From assembly GCA_902518185.1 (NCBI GenBank), contig CABYFG010000003.1:62001-126000 (forward strand): a DNA stretch of 64,000 nucleotides. The letters are read 5' to 3'. Positions within the stretch are counted from its first letter, which is position 1, and each line of letters opens with the position of its first letter. This document shows, piece by piece, positions 38,274 to 46,765 of the stretch. This DNA comes from an uncultured Pelagibacteraceae bacterium (lineage in GTDB: Bacteria; Pseudomonadota; Alphaproteobacteria; Pelagibacterales; Pelagibacteraceae). The notes under the pieces were generated by a model, which saw only the letters and a list, made by a program, of their open reading frames with translations, did no database searches and had not been told where the DNA came from. The translations under genes and the position numbers were made by a program.

Positions 38274-38276
38274 TTG

Positions 38277-39062
38277 ATGTCAGAAAATATCTTAGAAATA
38301 AACAATCTATCAAAATATTTTGGTGGATTAGCAGCGGTATCAGATTGTTCACTCAAAGTTAAGAAGGGGACTATCACAGGAATAATCGGTCCTAATGGAT
38401 CGGGAAAAACTACCTTATTTAATTTGATTGCTGGAAATCTAAAATGTTCAGCTGGTAGCGTCATGTTTAACAACGAAAATATAACTGATGTGCCTGCGTA
38501 TGAATTATTTTCAAAAGGTTTACTTAGAACCTTTCAAATTGCACATGAATTTACAAATTTATCAGTTTTAGAAAATTTAATGATGGTTCCTGGTAATCAG
38601 TCAGGTGAACAATTGATAAATGCTATATTTAAACCTTCATTAATCTTTAAAGAAGAAAATATTATTAAGCAAAAAGCTATTGAGGTTATAGAGTTTTTAA
38701 ATTTAGGGCATTTAAGAAATGAGTTAGCAGGAAATTTATCTGGTGGTCAAAAAAAATTATTAGAGCTTGGTCGAACAATGATGGTAGATGCAAAGCTAGT
38801 TTTATTAGACGAAGTGGGCGCAGGTGTGAATAGAACACTACTGAAAGATCTTGGCACAGCGATTGAAAAACTAAATAAAGAAAAGGGATATACATTTTGT
38901 ATGATTGAACACGATATGGATTTCATAGGAAGATTATGTGATCCTGTGATTGTCATGGCTGAAGGATCAGTATTATTTGAAGGTTCAGTGCAAGATGCGA
39001 AAAAAGACGAAAAAGTAATTGAAAGTTATTTAGGCAGGGGATCAAAAATTAAGGATAATTGA
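38277..39062 (+). CDS. livG: Second ABC transporter ATPase, LivG type
   Basis: The 261-residue ATPase has Walker A GPNGSGKTTLFN, Q-loop LLRTFQIAHEF, signature LSGGQ, Walker B LVLLDEVGAG and H-loop CMIEHDMDFIG. After Walker B the usual DEPTAGLNP is DEVGAGVNRT, so the paralogue is not a recent copy of the first livG. ATG at 38277 is preferred over the TTG codon just before it. It is 3 bases after the ProC-like gene. Confidence 0.9.
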   Translation: MSENILEINNLSKYFGGLAAVSDCSLKVKKGTITGIIGPNGSGKTTLFNLIAGNLKCSAGSVMFNNENITDVPAYELFSKGLLRTFQIAHEFTNLSVLENLMMVPGNQSGEQLINAIFKPSLIFKEENIIKQKAIEVIEFLNLGHLRNELAGNLSGGQKKLLELGRTMMVDAKLVLLDEVGAGVNRTLLKDLGTAIEKLNKEKGYTFCMIEHDMDFIGRLCDPVIVMAEGSVLFEGSVQDAKKDEKVIESYLGRGSKIKDN

Positions 39063-39064
39063 CA

Positions 39065-39772
39065 ATGGCATTTTTTGAGGGAAATAAGATGACTGGCGGA
39101 TATGGAAACGGTCCAGATATTATTAATTCGTGTTCAGTGAATGTAGACAAAGGAGAAATTGTTTCAATCTTAGGTCCTAACGGCGCTGGAAAATCAACGG
39201 CAATGAGAGCAATGCTAGGTTTATTAAATTTGAAATCTGGCTCAGTAATAATTGATGGTAAAGATATTACAAAATTATCTCCTCAAGATAGAGTTAAGTC
39301 AGGAATTTCATTCGTTCCTCAAACAAAAAATGTTTTTGCTGGAATGACTGTTGAGGAAAATTTAGAAATGGGAGCCTTCTTAATCAATGATAGTTACAAT
39401 TCAGTAATCAATGAAATCTATGAATTGTTTCCAATATTAAGTGAAAAAAGAAATCAATTAGTTGGTGAATTATCTGGAGGGCAAAGGCAACAAGTTGCGC
39501 TTGGTAGGGCACTTATGATTAAGCCATCGGTTTTAATGTTAGATGAACCAACTGCAGGAGTTTCACCAATTGTGATGGATGAATTGTTTGATCATATTGT
39601 AAAAGTTAAACGCACAAATGTTGCAATACTGATGGTGGAACAAAATGCCAAACAAGCTTTAAGTATTTCAGACAGAGGTTATGTGTTGGTTACAGGAGAA
39701 AATCGTTATTCAGGATCAGGAAAAGAATTACTAAATGATCCAAGAGTAAGAAGTTCGTTTTTAGGCGGTTGA
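39065..39772 (+). CDS. livF: Second ABC transporter ATPase, LivF type
   Basis: The protein has 235 residues from ATG 39065, with Walker A GPNGAGKSTAMRA, signature LSGGQRQQVALGRAL, Walker B VLMLDEPTAGVSP and H-loop MVEQNAKQAL. AAGGA lies 9 bases before this ATG. A TTG at 39059 is possible but too close to that site. The final residues SSFLGG are typical of LivF. Confidence 0.9.
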   Translation: MAFFEGNKMTGGYGNGPDIINSCSVNVDKGEIVSILGPNGAGKSTAMRAMLGLLNLKSGSVIIDGKDITKLSPQDRVKSGISFVPQTKNVFAGMTVEENLEMGAFLINDSYNSVINEIYELFPILSEKRNQLVGELSGGQRQQVALGRALMIKPSVLMLDEPTAGVSPIVMDELFDHIVKVKRTNVAILMVEQNAKQALSISDRGYVLVTGENRYSGSGKELLNDPRVRSSFLGG

Positions 39773-39773
39773 T

Positions 39774-40784
39774 ATGGATTATATAAACGCGATTGTACTT
39801 TTATTAAATTATATTTTTGTACCAGCGTTAGCCTATGGATCTCAATTAGCTTTAGGTGCAATCTTTGTAACGTTGATATATGGGATCTTAAGGTTCGCAA
39901 ACTTTGCTACAGGAGATATGATGTCTTTTGGAACCATGATTACAATTTTGTTTACATGGTATTTTCAATCTTTAGGAATAAGTTTGGGCATTTTACCAAC
40001 TGCTCTTATAGCGATCCCTTTTGCTATTATATTCATGGTTGGTTATATGCTTTTGATAGATAAATTTGTTTTTAAATATTATAGAGTAAGTAAAAGCCCC
40101 CCTGTTCAATTAGCAATGGTGAGTATTGGAGTAATGTTCGTCACCCAAGCAGTTGTTCGAATAATTATTGGCCCCTCTGATAGAAGATTTTTTGATGGTG
40201 AAAAATTCTTGATTAAAGCTGGTGAGTTTAAAGAAATGACAGGTCTTAACGAAGGCCTTGCAATCAAATCAACCCAAGTAATTACAATTGTTGTAACATT
40301 AATTTTAGTTTCAGCTCTTTTTTGGTTTCTAAATAAAACAAAAACAGGAAAAAGTATGAGAGCTTATTCTGATAATGAAGATCTTGCTCTGTTGTCTGGG
40401 ATTGACCCAAAAAAGATTGTTATGATTACTTGGATAATAGCTGGAGTTTTAGCTACAATTGGTGGAGCACTATATGGTTTAGATAAAAGTTTTAAACCAT
40501 TTACTTATTTCAATAATATGCTTCCAATTTTTGCTGCAGCAATTGTTGGTGGTATAGGAAATCCTTTTGGTGCATTTTTAGGCGGATATGTAATTGCATT
40601 TTCTGAAATTCTTTTAACTTATGCATATAAGAAATTTTTCATGTATCTATTGCCAGAAAGTTTAGAGCCAAATACTTTATTACAATTGCTATCAACAGAT
40701 TATAAATTTGCAGTATCATTTTCAATTCTTGTCATTGTGCTGCTTTATCGACCATCTGGAATATTCAAAGGGAAAATATTGTGA
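39774..40784 (+). CDS. livH: Second ABC transporter permease, LivH type
   Basis: The 336-residue membrane protein shows LivH features: LALGAIFVTLIYGILRFANFATGDMMSFG split over residues about 22-50, KSMRAYSDNEDLALLSGID as the coupling loop, and AAAIVGGIGNPFGAFLGGY. It is longer than the first LivH by about 40 residues, mainly in the middle (a segment with SDRRFFDGEKFLIKAG) and near the C terminus. It starts 1 base after livF and overlaps livM by 4 bases. Confidence 0.9.
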   Translation: MDYINAIVLLLNYIFVPALAYGSQLALGAIFVTLIYGILRFANFATGDMMSFGTMITILFTWYFQSLGISLGILPTALIAIPFAIIFMVGYMLLIDKFVFKYYRVSKSPPVQLAMVSIGVMFVTQAVVRIIIGPSDRRFFDGEKFLIKAGEFKEMTGLNEGLAIKSTQVITIVVTLILVSALFWFLNKTKTGKSMRAYSDNEDLALLSGIDPKKIVMITWIIAGVLATIGGALYGLDKSFKPFTYFNNMLPIFAAAIVGGIGNPFGAFLGGYVIAFSEILLTYAYKKFFMYLLPESLEPNTLLQLLSTDYKFAVSFSILVIVLLYRPSGIFKGKIL

Positions 40785-42151
40785 GAAAAAATTTAAATGT
40801 AATTGCAGCTTATACTATAATGATGGGATTGATTATTATTGTTGGAATTTTTCAATCTTGGAATATAGCTTTATCAATTTTTAACCTTTGTTTGATCTCA
40901 GCAGTTATGACAATGGGAGCTAATATTCAATGGGGTTATGCTGGTCTTATTAACTTTGGTATAATGGGATATACTGCTCTTGGTGGTTTAGCAGCAGTTT
41001 TAATATCAGTTGATCCCGTTCATGAGGCATGGAGTGCAGGGGGATCTAATATTATAATAAGTCTTTTACTAATAATAGGGATGGTATTAGCTGTTAGATA
41101 CGTCTTAAAGAAATATGAAAAATCAAAAGTTAGAACCTATATCATTGCAACTATTATAATTGCAGGAATAATAATCATTAGATTTGTATCTGAACCAGGG
41201 ATTGAAGCAATAGAAGAGGTAGATCCTGCAAAAACAGGATTTCTTGGTGGATTTGGTCTTCCAATTATTTTTTCTTGGATCGTTGGCGCTCTGTTTGCGG
41301 GTGGGTTAGCATTTGTAATTGGCAAGGTTGCATTAGGTTTAAGGGCAGACTATTTGGCAATAGCTACTTTGTTAATATCTGAAATTGTTATAGCAATTAT
41401 AAAGCATGAAGATTGGCTGACCAGAGGTGTAAAAAATGTTATTGGATTAAAGCGTCCTGCACCTTATGAGGTTAATTTACAACAAACAGATTGGTTTATA
41501 AATTTAGTTGAAAGATTTAACTCAAGTAAATTGAATTTAATAACAGATTTAACTGAGAGACAAGCTGCTCTAAATCAATTTGTCATTGAAGGATCATCAA
41601 TTTTTGTAAAACTTTGTTATTCAGGTATGTTTTTAATTGTTGTTATCATTCTATTAATTCTAACTCAAAAAGCTCTTTATTCTCCATGGGGTAGAATGAT
41701 GAGAGCTATTAGAGATAATGAAGAAGCAGCGAATGCAATGGGTAAAAATGTGGTTAAACAACATTTACTAATTTTTGTTTTAGGTTCAGCTATAGTTGGA
41801 ATTGCTGGTGCTATGTTAGTAACCCAAGATGGATTATTTACTCCAGGCAGCTATAGACCTATGAGATATACTTTTTTAATTTGGGTAATGGTCATTGTAG
41901 GTGGAAGTGGTAATAATTTTGGTGCAATTTTAGGAGGTTTTGTGGTTTGGTTTTTATGGATTGAGTCAGCACCTATCGGATTATATTTAGTTAATTTAAC
42001 AACAGCTGGTCTAGCTGACACTCACTTTTTAAAAGTTCATTTAATTGAAAGTGTCCCATATTTTAGATTTTTAATGATGGGAATAGGCCTGTTATTGATA
42101 ATGAGATATAGACCAAAAGGTATACTTCCAGAAAAAATAGAAATAAAATAA
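40781..42151 (+). CDS. livM: Second ABC transporter permease, LivM type
   Basis: The 456-residue membrane protein starts at GTG 40781. LivM core elements are GANIQWGYAGLINFGIMGYTALG split over residues about 46-68, LGLRADYLAIATLLISEIV, RMMRAIRDNEEAANAMGKN and VGGSGNNFGAILGGF. It is over 100 residues longer than the first LivM, with an extra charged and hydrophobic segment at residues about 100-145 and a hydrophilic loop at about 210-270. It is the last gene of the plus-strand array and is followed by a very short frame and a shared terminator. Confidence 0.9.
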   Translation: MRKNLNVIAAYTIMMGLIIIVGIFQSWNIALSIFNLCLISAVMTMGANIQWGYAGLINFGIMGYTALGGLAAVLISVDPVHEAWSAGGSNIIISLLLIIGMVLAVRYVLKKYEKSKVRTYIIATIIIAGIIIIRFVSEPGIEAIEEVDPAKTGFLGGFGLPIIFSWIVGALFAGGLAFVIGKVALGLRADYLAIATLLISEIVIAIIKHEDWLTRGVKNVIGLKRPAPYEVNLQQTDWFINLVERFNSSKLNLITDLTERQAALNQFVIEGSSIFVKLCYSGMFLIVVIILLILTQKALYSPWGRMMRAIRDNEEAANAMGKNVVKQHLLIFVLGSAIVGIAGAMLVTQDGLFTPGSYRPMRYTFLIWVMVIVGGSGNNFGAILGGFVVWFLWIESAPIGLYLVNLTTAGLADTHFLKVHLIESVPYFRFLMMGIGLLLIMRYRPKGILPEKIEIK

Positions 42152-42155
42152 AAAT

Positions 42156-42227
42156 ATGAAATATATAATTTTAGGTGCAGCTTTTGCTTGGGCTTTATAT
42201 ATGGCTGATAAATATTTATTTTTTTAA
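42156..42227 (+). CDS. Possible 23-residue single-span membrane peptide
   Basis: A short frame starting 4 bases after livM encodes MKYIILGAAFAWALYMADK followed by YLFF. It would form one membrane helix with a charged C-terminal patch. No clear ribosome site precedes it, but translational coupling to livM is possible. It ends just before the convergent terminator. Its small size makes chance possible. Confidence 0.3.
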   Translation: MKYIILGAAFAWALYMADKYLFF

Positions 42228-42229
42228 AA

Positions 42230-42261
42230 AAAACCCCTAACATAAAAATGTCAGGGGTTTT
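42230..42261. terminator. Bidirectional intrinsic terminator between convergent livM and binding protein genes
   Basis: AACCCCT (within 42230-42238) pairs with AGGGGTT (42253-42259), the stem continues after one mismatch with ACAT/ATGT around an AAAA loop, and A- and T-tracts flank both sides. It can therefore terminate both the plus-strand transporter array and the minus-strand binding-protein gene. Confidence 0.85.
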
Positions 42262-42274
42262 AATTTAAGATAAA

Positions 42275-43465
42275 TTATCTTTGTTTTTTAGTTTTAAATT
42301 TTCCGCCTTTAACTTCTTGTTCCAAGAAAGAACCTTCAGCTTCACCGACGCTAGTAAAAGTAACTCCAGTTGCACCTTCGTAGTCAACTTTTTTACCTTT
42401 AGCTAATAAATCTAAACCTTTTTTAAGTTCACCTGGGTAAATTTTTGTTCCAGGGCCGTTAGCAACAGCCATTACATTTTTTGCAATCGATGCTCTGTCA
42501 GCTGAATTACCTGCTTGCATTGCTAAAACAATTAAAGCAGCAGCATCATAAGACTCTCCTGTGTAAGGACCTGAGCTGTCAATACCAGCAGCTTTTGCTA
42601 CACCAGCAAACACACCAGCACCTTTTCCAGTTGAACCTGGCATAGAACCAAAAGATTTTCTTAGATCTTTTCCAAATGCATCAACTAATGATTGACCAAT
42701 CATACCATCTGACAAAATAAATCTGTCAAATGCACCAGAATCTAAAGAAGCTTGAATAATACCTTTTCCACCTTGGTCAAGATATCCAATAACAGCTACT
42801 GCATCACCACCTGCTGAAGCTAGTGTTGCTACTTCAGAAGAGTAGTCTGCTTTTCCATCTTCGTGAGCATTAACTGTTGTTACCTTTATACCATGAGCCT
42901 CAACAGCTGCTTTGTAAACATCAGCTAAACCTTTTCCATAATCATTATTTGTGTAAGTGATTGCAACACTCTTCACTTTTCTGTCTTTAGTAATATCAGC
43001 TAAAATTTGACCACCTCTAGCATCTGATGGAGCTGTTCTAAAAAAATATCCTTTATCATCAAGAGTTGTTAATCCTGGAGATGTTGCAGAAGGTGAAATC
43101 ATTACTACACCATTTGGGACAGCAACATTTGAAGCAATAGCCCCTGTTACACCTGAACAATCTGCTCCCATAATTGCTGCAACCCCTTGTGAAATTACAC
43201 CCTCGGCAGCTGCTGTAGCTGCTGCAGAGTCTACACAAGTTGAGTCTGCTCTTATCGCTGTAATTTTCTTTCCACCTAAAAGAGAACCAGAGTCGGAGGC
43301 TTCTTTAAAAGCAAGTTCTGCTGATGCAGCCATTGCAGGTGTTAGAGACTCGATAGGACCCGTAAATCCTAAAATAATCCCCATTTTAATTCCATGCCCA
43401 TCTGCCATTACATTTGATCCAAAACTTGAAACAAACATAAAAAGGGCGATAACTATTTTTCTCAT
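42275..43465 (-). CDS. Second ABC transporter periplasmic binding protein, Liv type
   Basis: The protein has 396 residues from ATG at 43465, which has a GAGG site 7 bases upstream. An in-frame start 25 codons earlier would disrupt the signal peptide (MRKIVIALFMFVSSFGSNVMA). The mature part begins GIKMGIILGFTGPIESLTPAMAASAELAF, split over residues about 25-53, the Peripla_BP_6 fold, with YTNNDYGKGLADVYKAAVE, TVNAHEDGKADYSSEV and GPYTGESYDAAALIVLAMQ. GC and codon use look adjusted for high expression. It probably serves the LivGFHM set that converges on it. Confidence 0.9.
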   Translation of the reverse strand: MRKIVIALFMFVSSFGSNVMADGHGIKMGIILGFTGPIESLTPAMAASAELAFKEASDSGSLLGGKKITAIRADSTCVDSAAATAAAEGVISQGVAAIMGADCSGVTGAIASNVAVPNGVVMISPSATSPGLTTLDDKGYFFRTAPSDARGGQILADITKDRKVKSVAITYTNNDYGKGLADVYKAAVEAHGIKVTTVNAHEDGKADYSSEVATLASAGGDAVAVIGYLDQGGKGIIQASLDSGAFDRFILSDGMIGQSLVDAFGKDLRKSFGSMPGSTGKGAGVFAGVAKAAGIDSSGPYTGESYDAAALIVLAMQAGNSADRASIAKNVMAVANGPGTKIYPGELKKGLDLLAKGKKVDYEGATGVTFTSVGEAEGSFLEQEVKGGKFKTKKQR

Positions 43466-43504
43466 TATATTTCCTCTATTTGTTAACAATTTATAAAAGA
43501 ACAA

Positions 43505-43533
43505 ATTAAATATAATTTCGTAAAGATTTTCAA
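43505..43533 (-). promoter_or_regulatory. Putative sigma-70 promoter of the second binding protein
   Basis: On the minus strand TTGAAA (43533-43528) and TTTAAT (43510-43505) are spaced by 17 bases, about 40 bases before the start codon at 43465. The layout matches that before the first binding-protein gene. Confidence 0.45.
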
Positions 43534-43555
43534 CAAACAAATTATCTTATTTTAC

Positions 43556-43594
43556 AATATCTTTAATTAATTTAGACTATTAATTAAAGATATT
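43556..43594. promoter_or_regulatory. 16-bp perfect inverted repeat upstream of the EutA/DoeA-like pair
   Basis: Arms AATATCTTTAATTAAT (43556-43571) and ATTAATTAAAGATATT (43579-43594) are exact reverse complements around the 7-base spacer TTAGACT. The right arm ends 13 bases before ATG 43608. A TTTACA hexamer overlaps the left edge and TAGACT in the spacer could be a -10 box, so the repeat would cover a promoter, as an operator for a dimeric regulator does. It could instead act as an mRNA hairpin. No regulator gene is adjacent. Confidence 0.55.
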
Positions 43595-43607
43595 TATCAA
43601 ATTTGCT

Positions 43608-44354
43608 ATGAAATCAAAAAAAATCAAACCAAGGTTTAACAAAGAACAAAATCCTAGAATTGGATTAATTGCACTGGCTACAGACTTTATGATCGAGAAG
43701 GATTTTATTCAGATAATAAAAGATAAAAAAATAGATTTTTTTGTAAATAGAATTCAGTCATACAATCCATTAACAAAAGAAAATCTGATAAAAATGTCAG
43801 ATAAAGTTACTGAAGTCACAAAAAATATTTTACCTGATGAGGATATTGATTGTGTGGTTTATGGCTGCACTTCAGGTACAATAGCCGCTGGCTATGATGT
43901 AATTGAGAAAAAAGTTCTAGCCGCAAAACCTAACACGAAGTTAACTACTCCAAGTTCAGCAGTAATTAAAGCATTAAAAAAGTTGAAAATTAAAAAATTA
44001 GCAATTTTTACCCCATATTCAAAAACATTAAATGATGAAATCTTAAAATATTTTTCAGGCGAAGGATTTATAATTAATTCTAATAGTTATTTAGATATAT
44101 CTTCAGATATTGATATAGGAAAAGTAGAGCAAAAATTTTTATACGATGTTTTGTCAAAAATTGAAATGAAAGAAGCAGATGCATTGTTTATATCGTGCAC
44201 AGCTTTACCAGTTTTAAACATAATTGATAGATTAGAAAAAAAAATTAAAAAACCTGTGCTTTCAAGCAATCAAGCTTTAATTTGGGACTCTCTAGAGGCT
44301 ATCAGGAGAAATGAAGAAGTAAGAGGGTTTGGAAAATTATTTGAAATAAATTAG
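43608..44354 (+). CDS. Asp/Glu racemase/maleate isomerase-fold protein (EutA-like)
   Basis: The 248-residue protein belongs to the Asp/Glu racemase superfamily with two catalytic-cysteine motifs, VYGCTSGTIAAG and ISCTALPVLN, plus RIGLIALATDF at the N terminus and PVLSSNQALIWDSL at the C terminus. The spacing fits maleate isomerase, arylmalonate decarboxylase and EutA of ectoine-utilisation clusters. The next gene, 2 bases away, is ectoine-hydrolase (DoeA/EutD)-like, which favours the EutA reading. The reaction of EutA is not well established, so the function remains tentative. Confidence 0.7.
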   Translation: MKSKKIKPRFNKEQNPRIGLIALATDFMIEKDFIQIIKDKKIDFFVNRIQSYNPLTKENLIKMSDKVTEVTKNILPDEDIDCVVYGCTSGTIAAGYDVIEKKVLAAKPNTKLTTPSSAVIKALKKLKIKKLAIFTPYSKTLNDEILKYFSGEGFIINSNSYLDISSDIDIGKVEQKFLYDVLSKIEMKEADALFISCTALPVLNIIDRLEKKIKKPVLSSNQALIWDSLEAIRRNEEVRGFGKLFEIN

Positions 44355-44356
44355 AT

Positions 44357-45526
44357 ATGCTTTTTAAGATAGAAGAGTACAAACAGAGATTAAAAAAAGT
44401 TCAAGAGATGATGCAAGATAAAGGCATTGAGCTTTTAATTTCACATGACACAAATAATATTAATTACTTAACAGGTTATGATGCTTGGTCTTTTTATTAT
44501 GCGCAGTGTGCCATAGTGCACGTTAATGCAGATGAACCCGTATGCTTTGTGAGAGAACAAGATGCTGGTGGGGCATACATCAAAACTTATTTAAAAAAAG
44601 AGAATATAATTGTTTACGATGAGCATTATATTCATGCGTGGCCCAAGCATCCTTATGATTATTTAGTCCAGATAATCAAAGATAAAAAATGGGATAAACT
44701 TTCTATTGGATTAGAAATGGATGCTCATTACTTTACTGCATTTTGTTATGAAAAAATTAAACGAGGTTTACCAAACGCTAATTTAAAAGACTCTGAAAGA
44801 TTAGTGAACTGGGCAAGACTCATTAAATCTGATGCAGAAATAAACTTTATGAAGTCTGCAGCAAAAATTTCTGAATTAGGAATGAAAACTGCTTTCGATG
44901 TTATTAATCCTGGCGTTAGACAATGCGATGCTGTTGGAGAAATTCAAAAAGCTTTATTTTATGGTTCACCAGAATATGGTGGAGAGTACTCTAGTATAGC
45001 AACTTTACTACCAACAGGAAAAGGAACATCTGCATCTCACTTGACTGCAACCCAAGACAAATTTGTTGAGGGCGAAGCAACGATTATAGAGCTTTCTGGT
45101 GTATATAAAAGATACCATGCTCCAATGGCTCGTACGCTTTTACTTGGAAAATCTGATCAATTAAAAATTGATACAATGAAAAAAACAATTGAAGCCCTTC
45201 AAGCTGGTATAGATGCTACGAAACCTGGTAACACGGCAAATGATGTTGCCCAAGCTTTTTGGAAGGTGTTAGACAAATACGGAATAGAAAAAAAATCGAG
45301 AACAGGTTATTCAATTGGAATAGGTTATCCTCCTGATTGGGGAGAACACACCCTTAACATTTATAAAGGGGATATGACTGTTTTGGAACCTAACATTTGT
45401 TTTCATATGATTGCAGTTATGCAATTTGGAGATTGGGGTGTTGAGGCCTCTGAAGCAGTAAGGGTTACAAACAAAGGTTCTGAATTATTTTGTAGTTTTT
45501 CAAAAGAACTTCACGTTAAAGGCTAA
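44357..45526 (+). CDS. doeA: M24/creatinase-fold hydrolase resembling ectoine hydrolase DoeA
   Basis: The 389-residue protein has an N-terminal creatinase domain (NYLTGYDAWSFYYAQC) and a C-terminal pita-bread domain. The segments WSFYYAQC, REQDAGGAY, SRTGYSIGIGYPPDWGEHTL and LEPNICFHMIAVM match DoeA/EutD, which opens ectoine to N-acetyl-diaminobutyrate. The metal-binding Asp pair of aminopeptidases is not conserved (ELSGVYKRYHAPMART), in line with a metal-free creatinase-like mechanism. DoeB, the aminotransferase and EutBC are not adjacent, so the substrate could be another cyclic or amide compound. It lies directly before a PotABCD-type importer. Confidence 0.7.
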   Translation: MLFKIEEYKQRLKKVQEMMQDKGIELLISHDTNNINYLTGYDAWSFYYAQCAIVHVNADEPVCFVREQDAGGAYIKTYLKKENIIVYDEHYIHAWPKHPYDYLVQIIKDKKWDKLSIGLEMDAHYFTAFCYEKIKRGLPNANLKDSERLVNWARLIKSDAEINFMKSAAKISELGMKTAFDVINPGVRQCDAVGEIQKALFYGSPEYGGEYSSIATLLPTGKGTSASHLTATQDKFVEGEATIIELSGVYKRYHAPMARTLLLGKSDQLKIDTMKKTIEALQAGIDATKPGNTANDVAQAFWKVLDKYGIEKKSRTGYSIGIGYPPDWGEHTLNIYKGDMTVLEPNICFHMIAVMQFGDWGVEASEAVRVTNKGSELFCSFSKELHVKG

Positions 45527-45577
45527 TTTTTAATAGTTGATATTTATCGGAACAAATGTTTTAAAGTTATCTGTCTT

Positions 45578-46663
45578 ATGTCAGTAAATAAAGAATTTGT
45601 TAAATTTGATAAAGTTGACAAAAGTTACGATGGTAAAGTATTAGTTGTCAAAGATCTTCAATTAGATATTGCTGAAGGTGAATTTATCACAATGTTAGGA
45701 CCTTCTGGCTCAGGAAAAACAACTTGTTTAATGATGTTAGCAGGTTTTGAGACTCCAACAAATGGAGAAATATATTTGGACGGCAATGCTATATCAAGTA
45801 TTCCTCCTCACAAAAGAGGAATTGGAATGGTATTTCAAAATTATGCTTTGTTTCCACACATGACCGTTTATGAGAATCTAGCTTTTCCTCTAAGAGTTAG
45901 GAAAATCCCCAAGGATGAAGCCGATAAAAAAATTGATAAAGCATTATCAATGGTTTCTTTACAAGGTTTTGCCCAAAGAATGCCAGGGCAATTATCAGGA
46001 GGACAACAACAAAGAGTAGCGGTTGCTAGATCATTAGTATTTGATCCACAATTAGTATTGATGGACGAACCCTTAGGGGCTTTAGATAAAAATTTGCGAG
46101 AAAGTATGCAGTATGAAATAAAACATATTCACGAAAGCATTGGTGTAACAGTTGTTTACGTTACCCATGATCAAAGTGAGGCTTTAACTATGTCTAATCG
46201 AATAGCAGTATTTAACGACGGTAAAGTTCAACAACTTTCAAGTCCAGATGAGCTATATGAAAAACCAGTAAACTCATTTGTTGCAGAATTTATCGGAGAA
46301 AATAATACATTTGCTGGTGAAGTTACTGATATTTCTGGCGGCAAATGTAAAGTTAAATTATCTAATGCGGAAATTTTAGCAAATCCTATTTCAGTTAAAG
46401 GAAAAGGAGAAAGAACAACGGTATCATTAAGACCTGAAAGAGCACTTATTAATCCAAGTGATAAAATGGATAATATTCATAAAGGTAAAATTGAGGAAGT
46501 AATTTATCACGGAGATCATACAAGAGTGAGAATTAATATATTAGGAAATTCAGAATTTATTCTTAAAGTACCGAACAGTTCATCTAATCTTGATATTAAA
46601 TTAGGAAACGAAATTAATATTGGATGGAAAAGTGAGGATGCTAGAGCCTTAGACCCAAAATAA
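45578..46663 (+). CDS. potA: ABC transporter ATPase, PotA (spermidine/putrescine) type
   Basis: The 361-residue ATPase has Walker A GPSGSGKTTCLMM, Q-loop MVFQNYALFPHMTV, signature LSGGQQQRVAVARSL, Walker B VLMDEPLGALDKNLR and H-loop YVTHDQSEALTMS, then a TOBE domain in the C-terminal third (SLRPERALI). This is the PotA/CysA/FbpC subgroup. With the following PotD-, PotB- and PotC-type genes it makes a complete importer for a small organic cation or related nitrogen compound. Confidence 0.9.
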   Translation: MSVNKEFVKFDKVDKSYDGKVLVVKDLQLDIAEGEFITMLGPSGSGKTTCLMMLAGFETPTNGEIYLDGNAISSIPPHKRGIGMVFQNYALFPHMTVYENLAFPLRVRKIPKDEADKKIDKALSMVSLQGFAQRMPGQLSGGQQQRVAVARSLVFDPQLVLMDEPLGALDKNLRESMQYEIKHIHESIGVTVVYVTHDQSEALTMSNRIAVFNDGKVQQLSSPDELYEKPVNSFVAEFIGENNTFAGEVTDISGGKCKVKLSNAEILANPISVKGKGERTTVSLRPERALINPSDKMDNIHKGKIEEVIYHGDHTRVRINILGNSEFILKVPNSSSNLDIKLGNEINIGWKSEDARALDPK

Positions 46664-46702
46664 GCACCCATTTACTCTTAATATTGTTACATAAAAGGCC
46701 TG

Positions 46703-46731
46703 TTGACTCTCATTATCGATCTTGTTGTAAT
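46703..46731 (+). promoter_or_regulatory. Putative strong sigma-70 promoter of the PotD-type binding protein
   Basis: TTGACT (46703-46708) and TGTAAT (46726-46731) are spaced by exactly 17 bases, about 35 bases before ATG 46766, which has GGAGG at 46757-46761. It would give the binding protein its own transcript inside the pot operon. Confidence 0.6.
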
Positions 46732-46765
46732 GAGATTTTATAAAAAACGTTTAAACGGAGGAAAA

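Noticed and set aside
43466-43540. 25-codon N-terminal extension of the second Liv binding protein
   Set aside because: It would bury the signal peptide and covers the probable -10 region. GAGG supports ATG at 43465.
46703-46765. Upstream start for the PotD-like protein
   Set aside because: The codon coincides with the -35 hexamer. The GGAGG site and signal peptide support ATG 46766.
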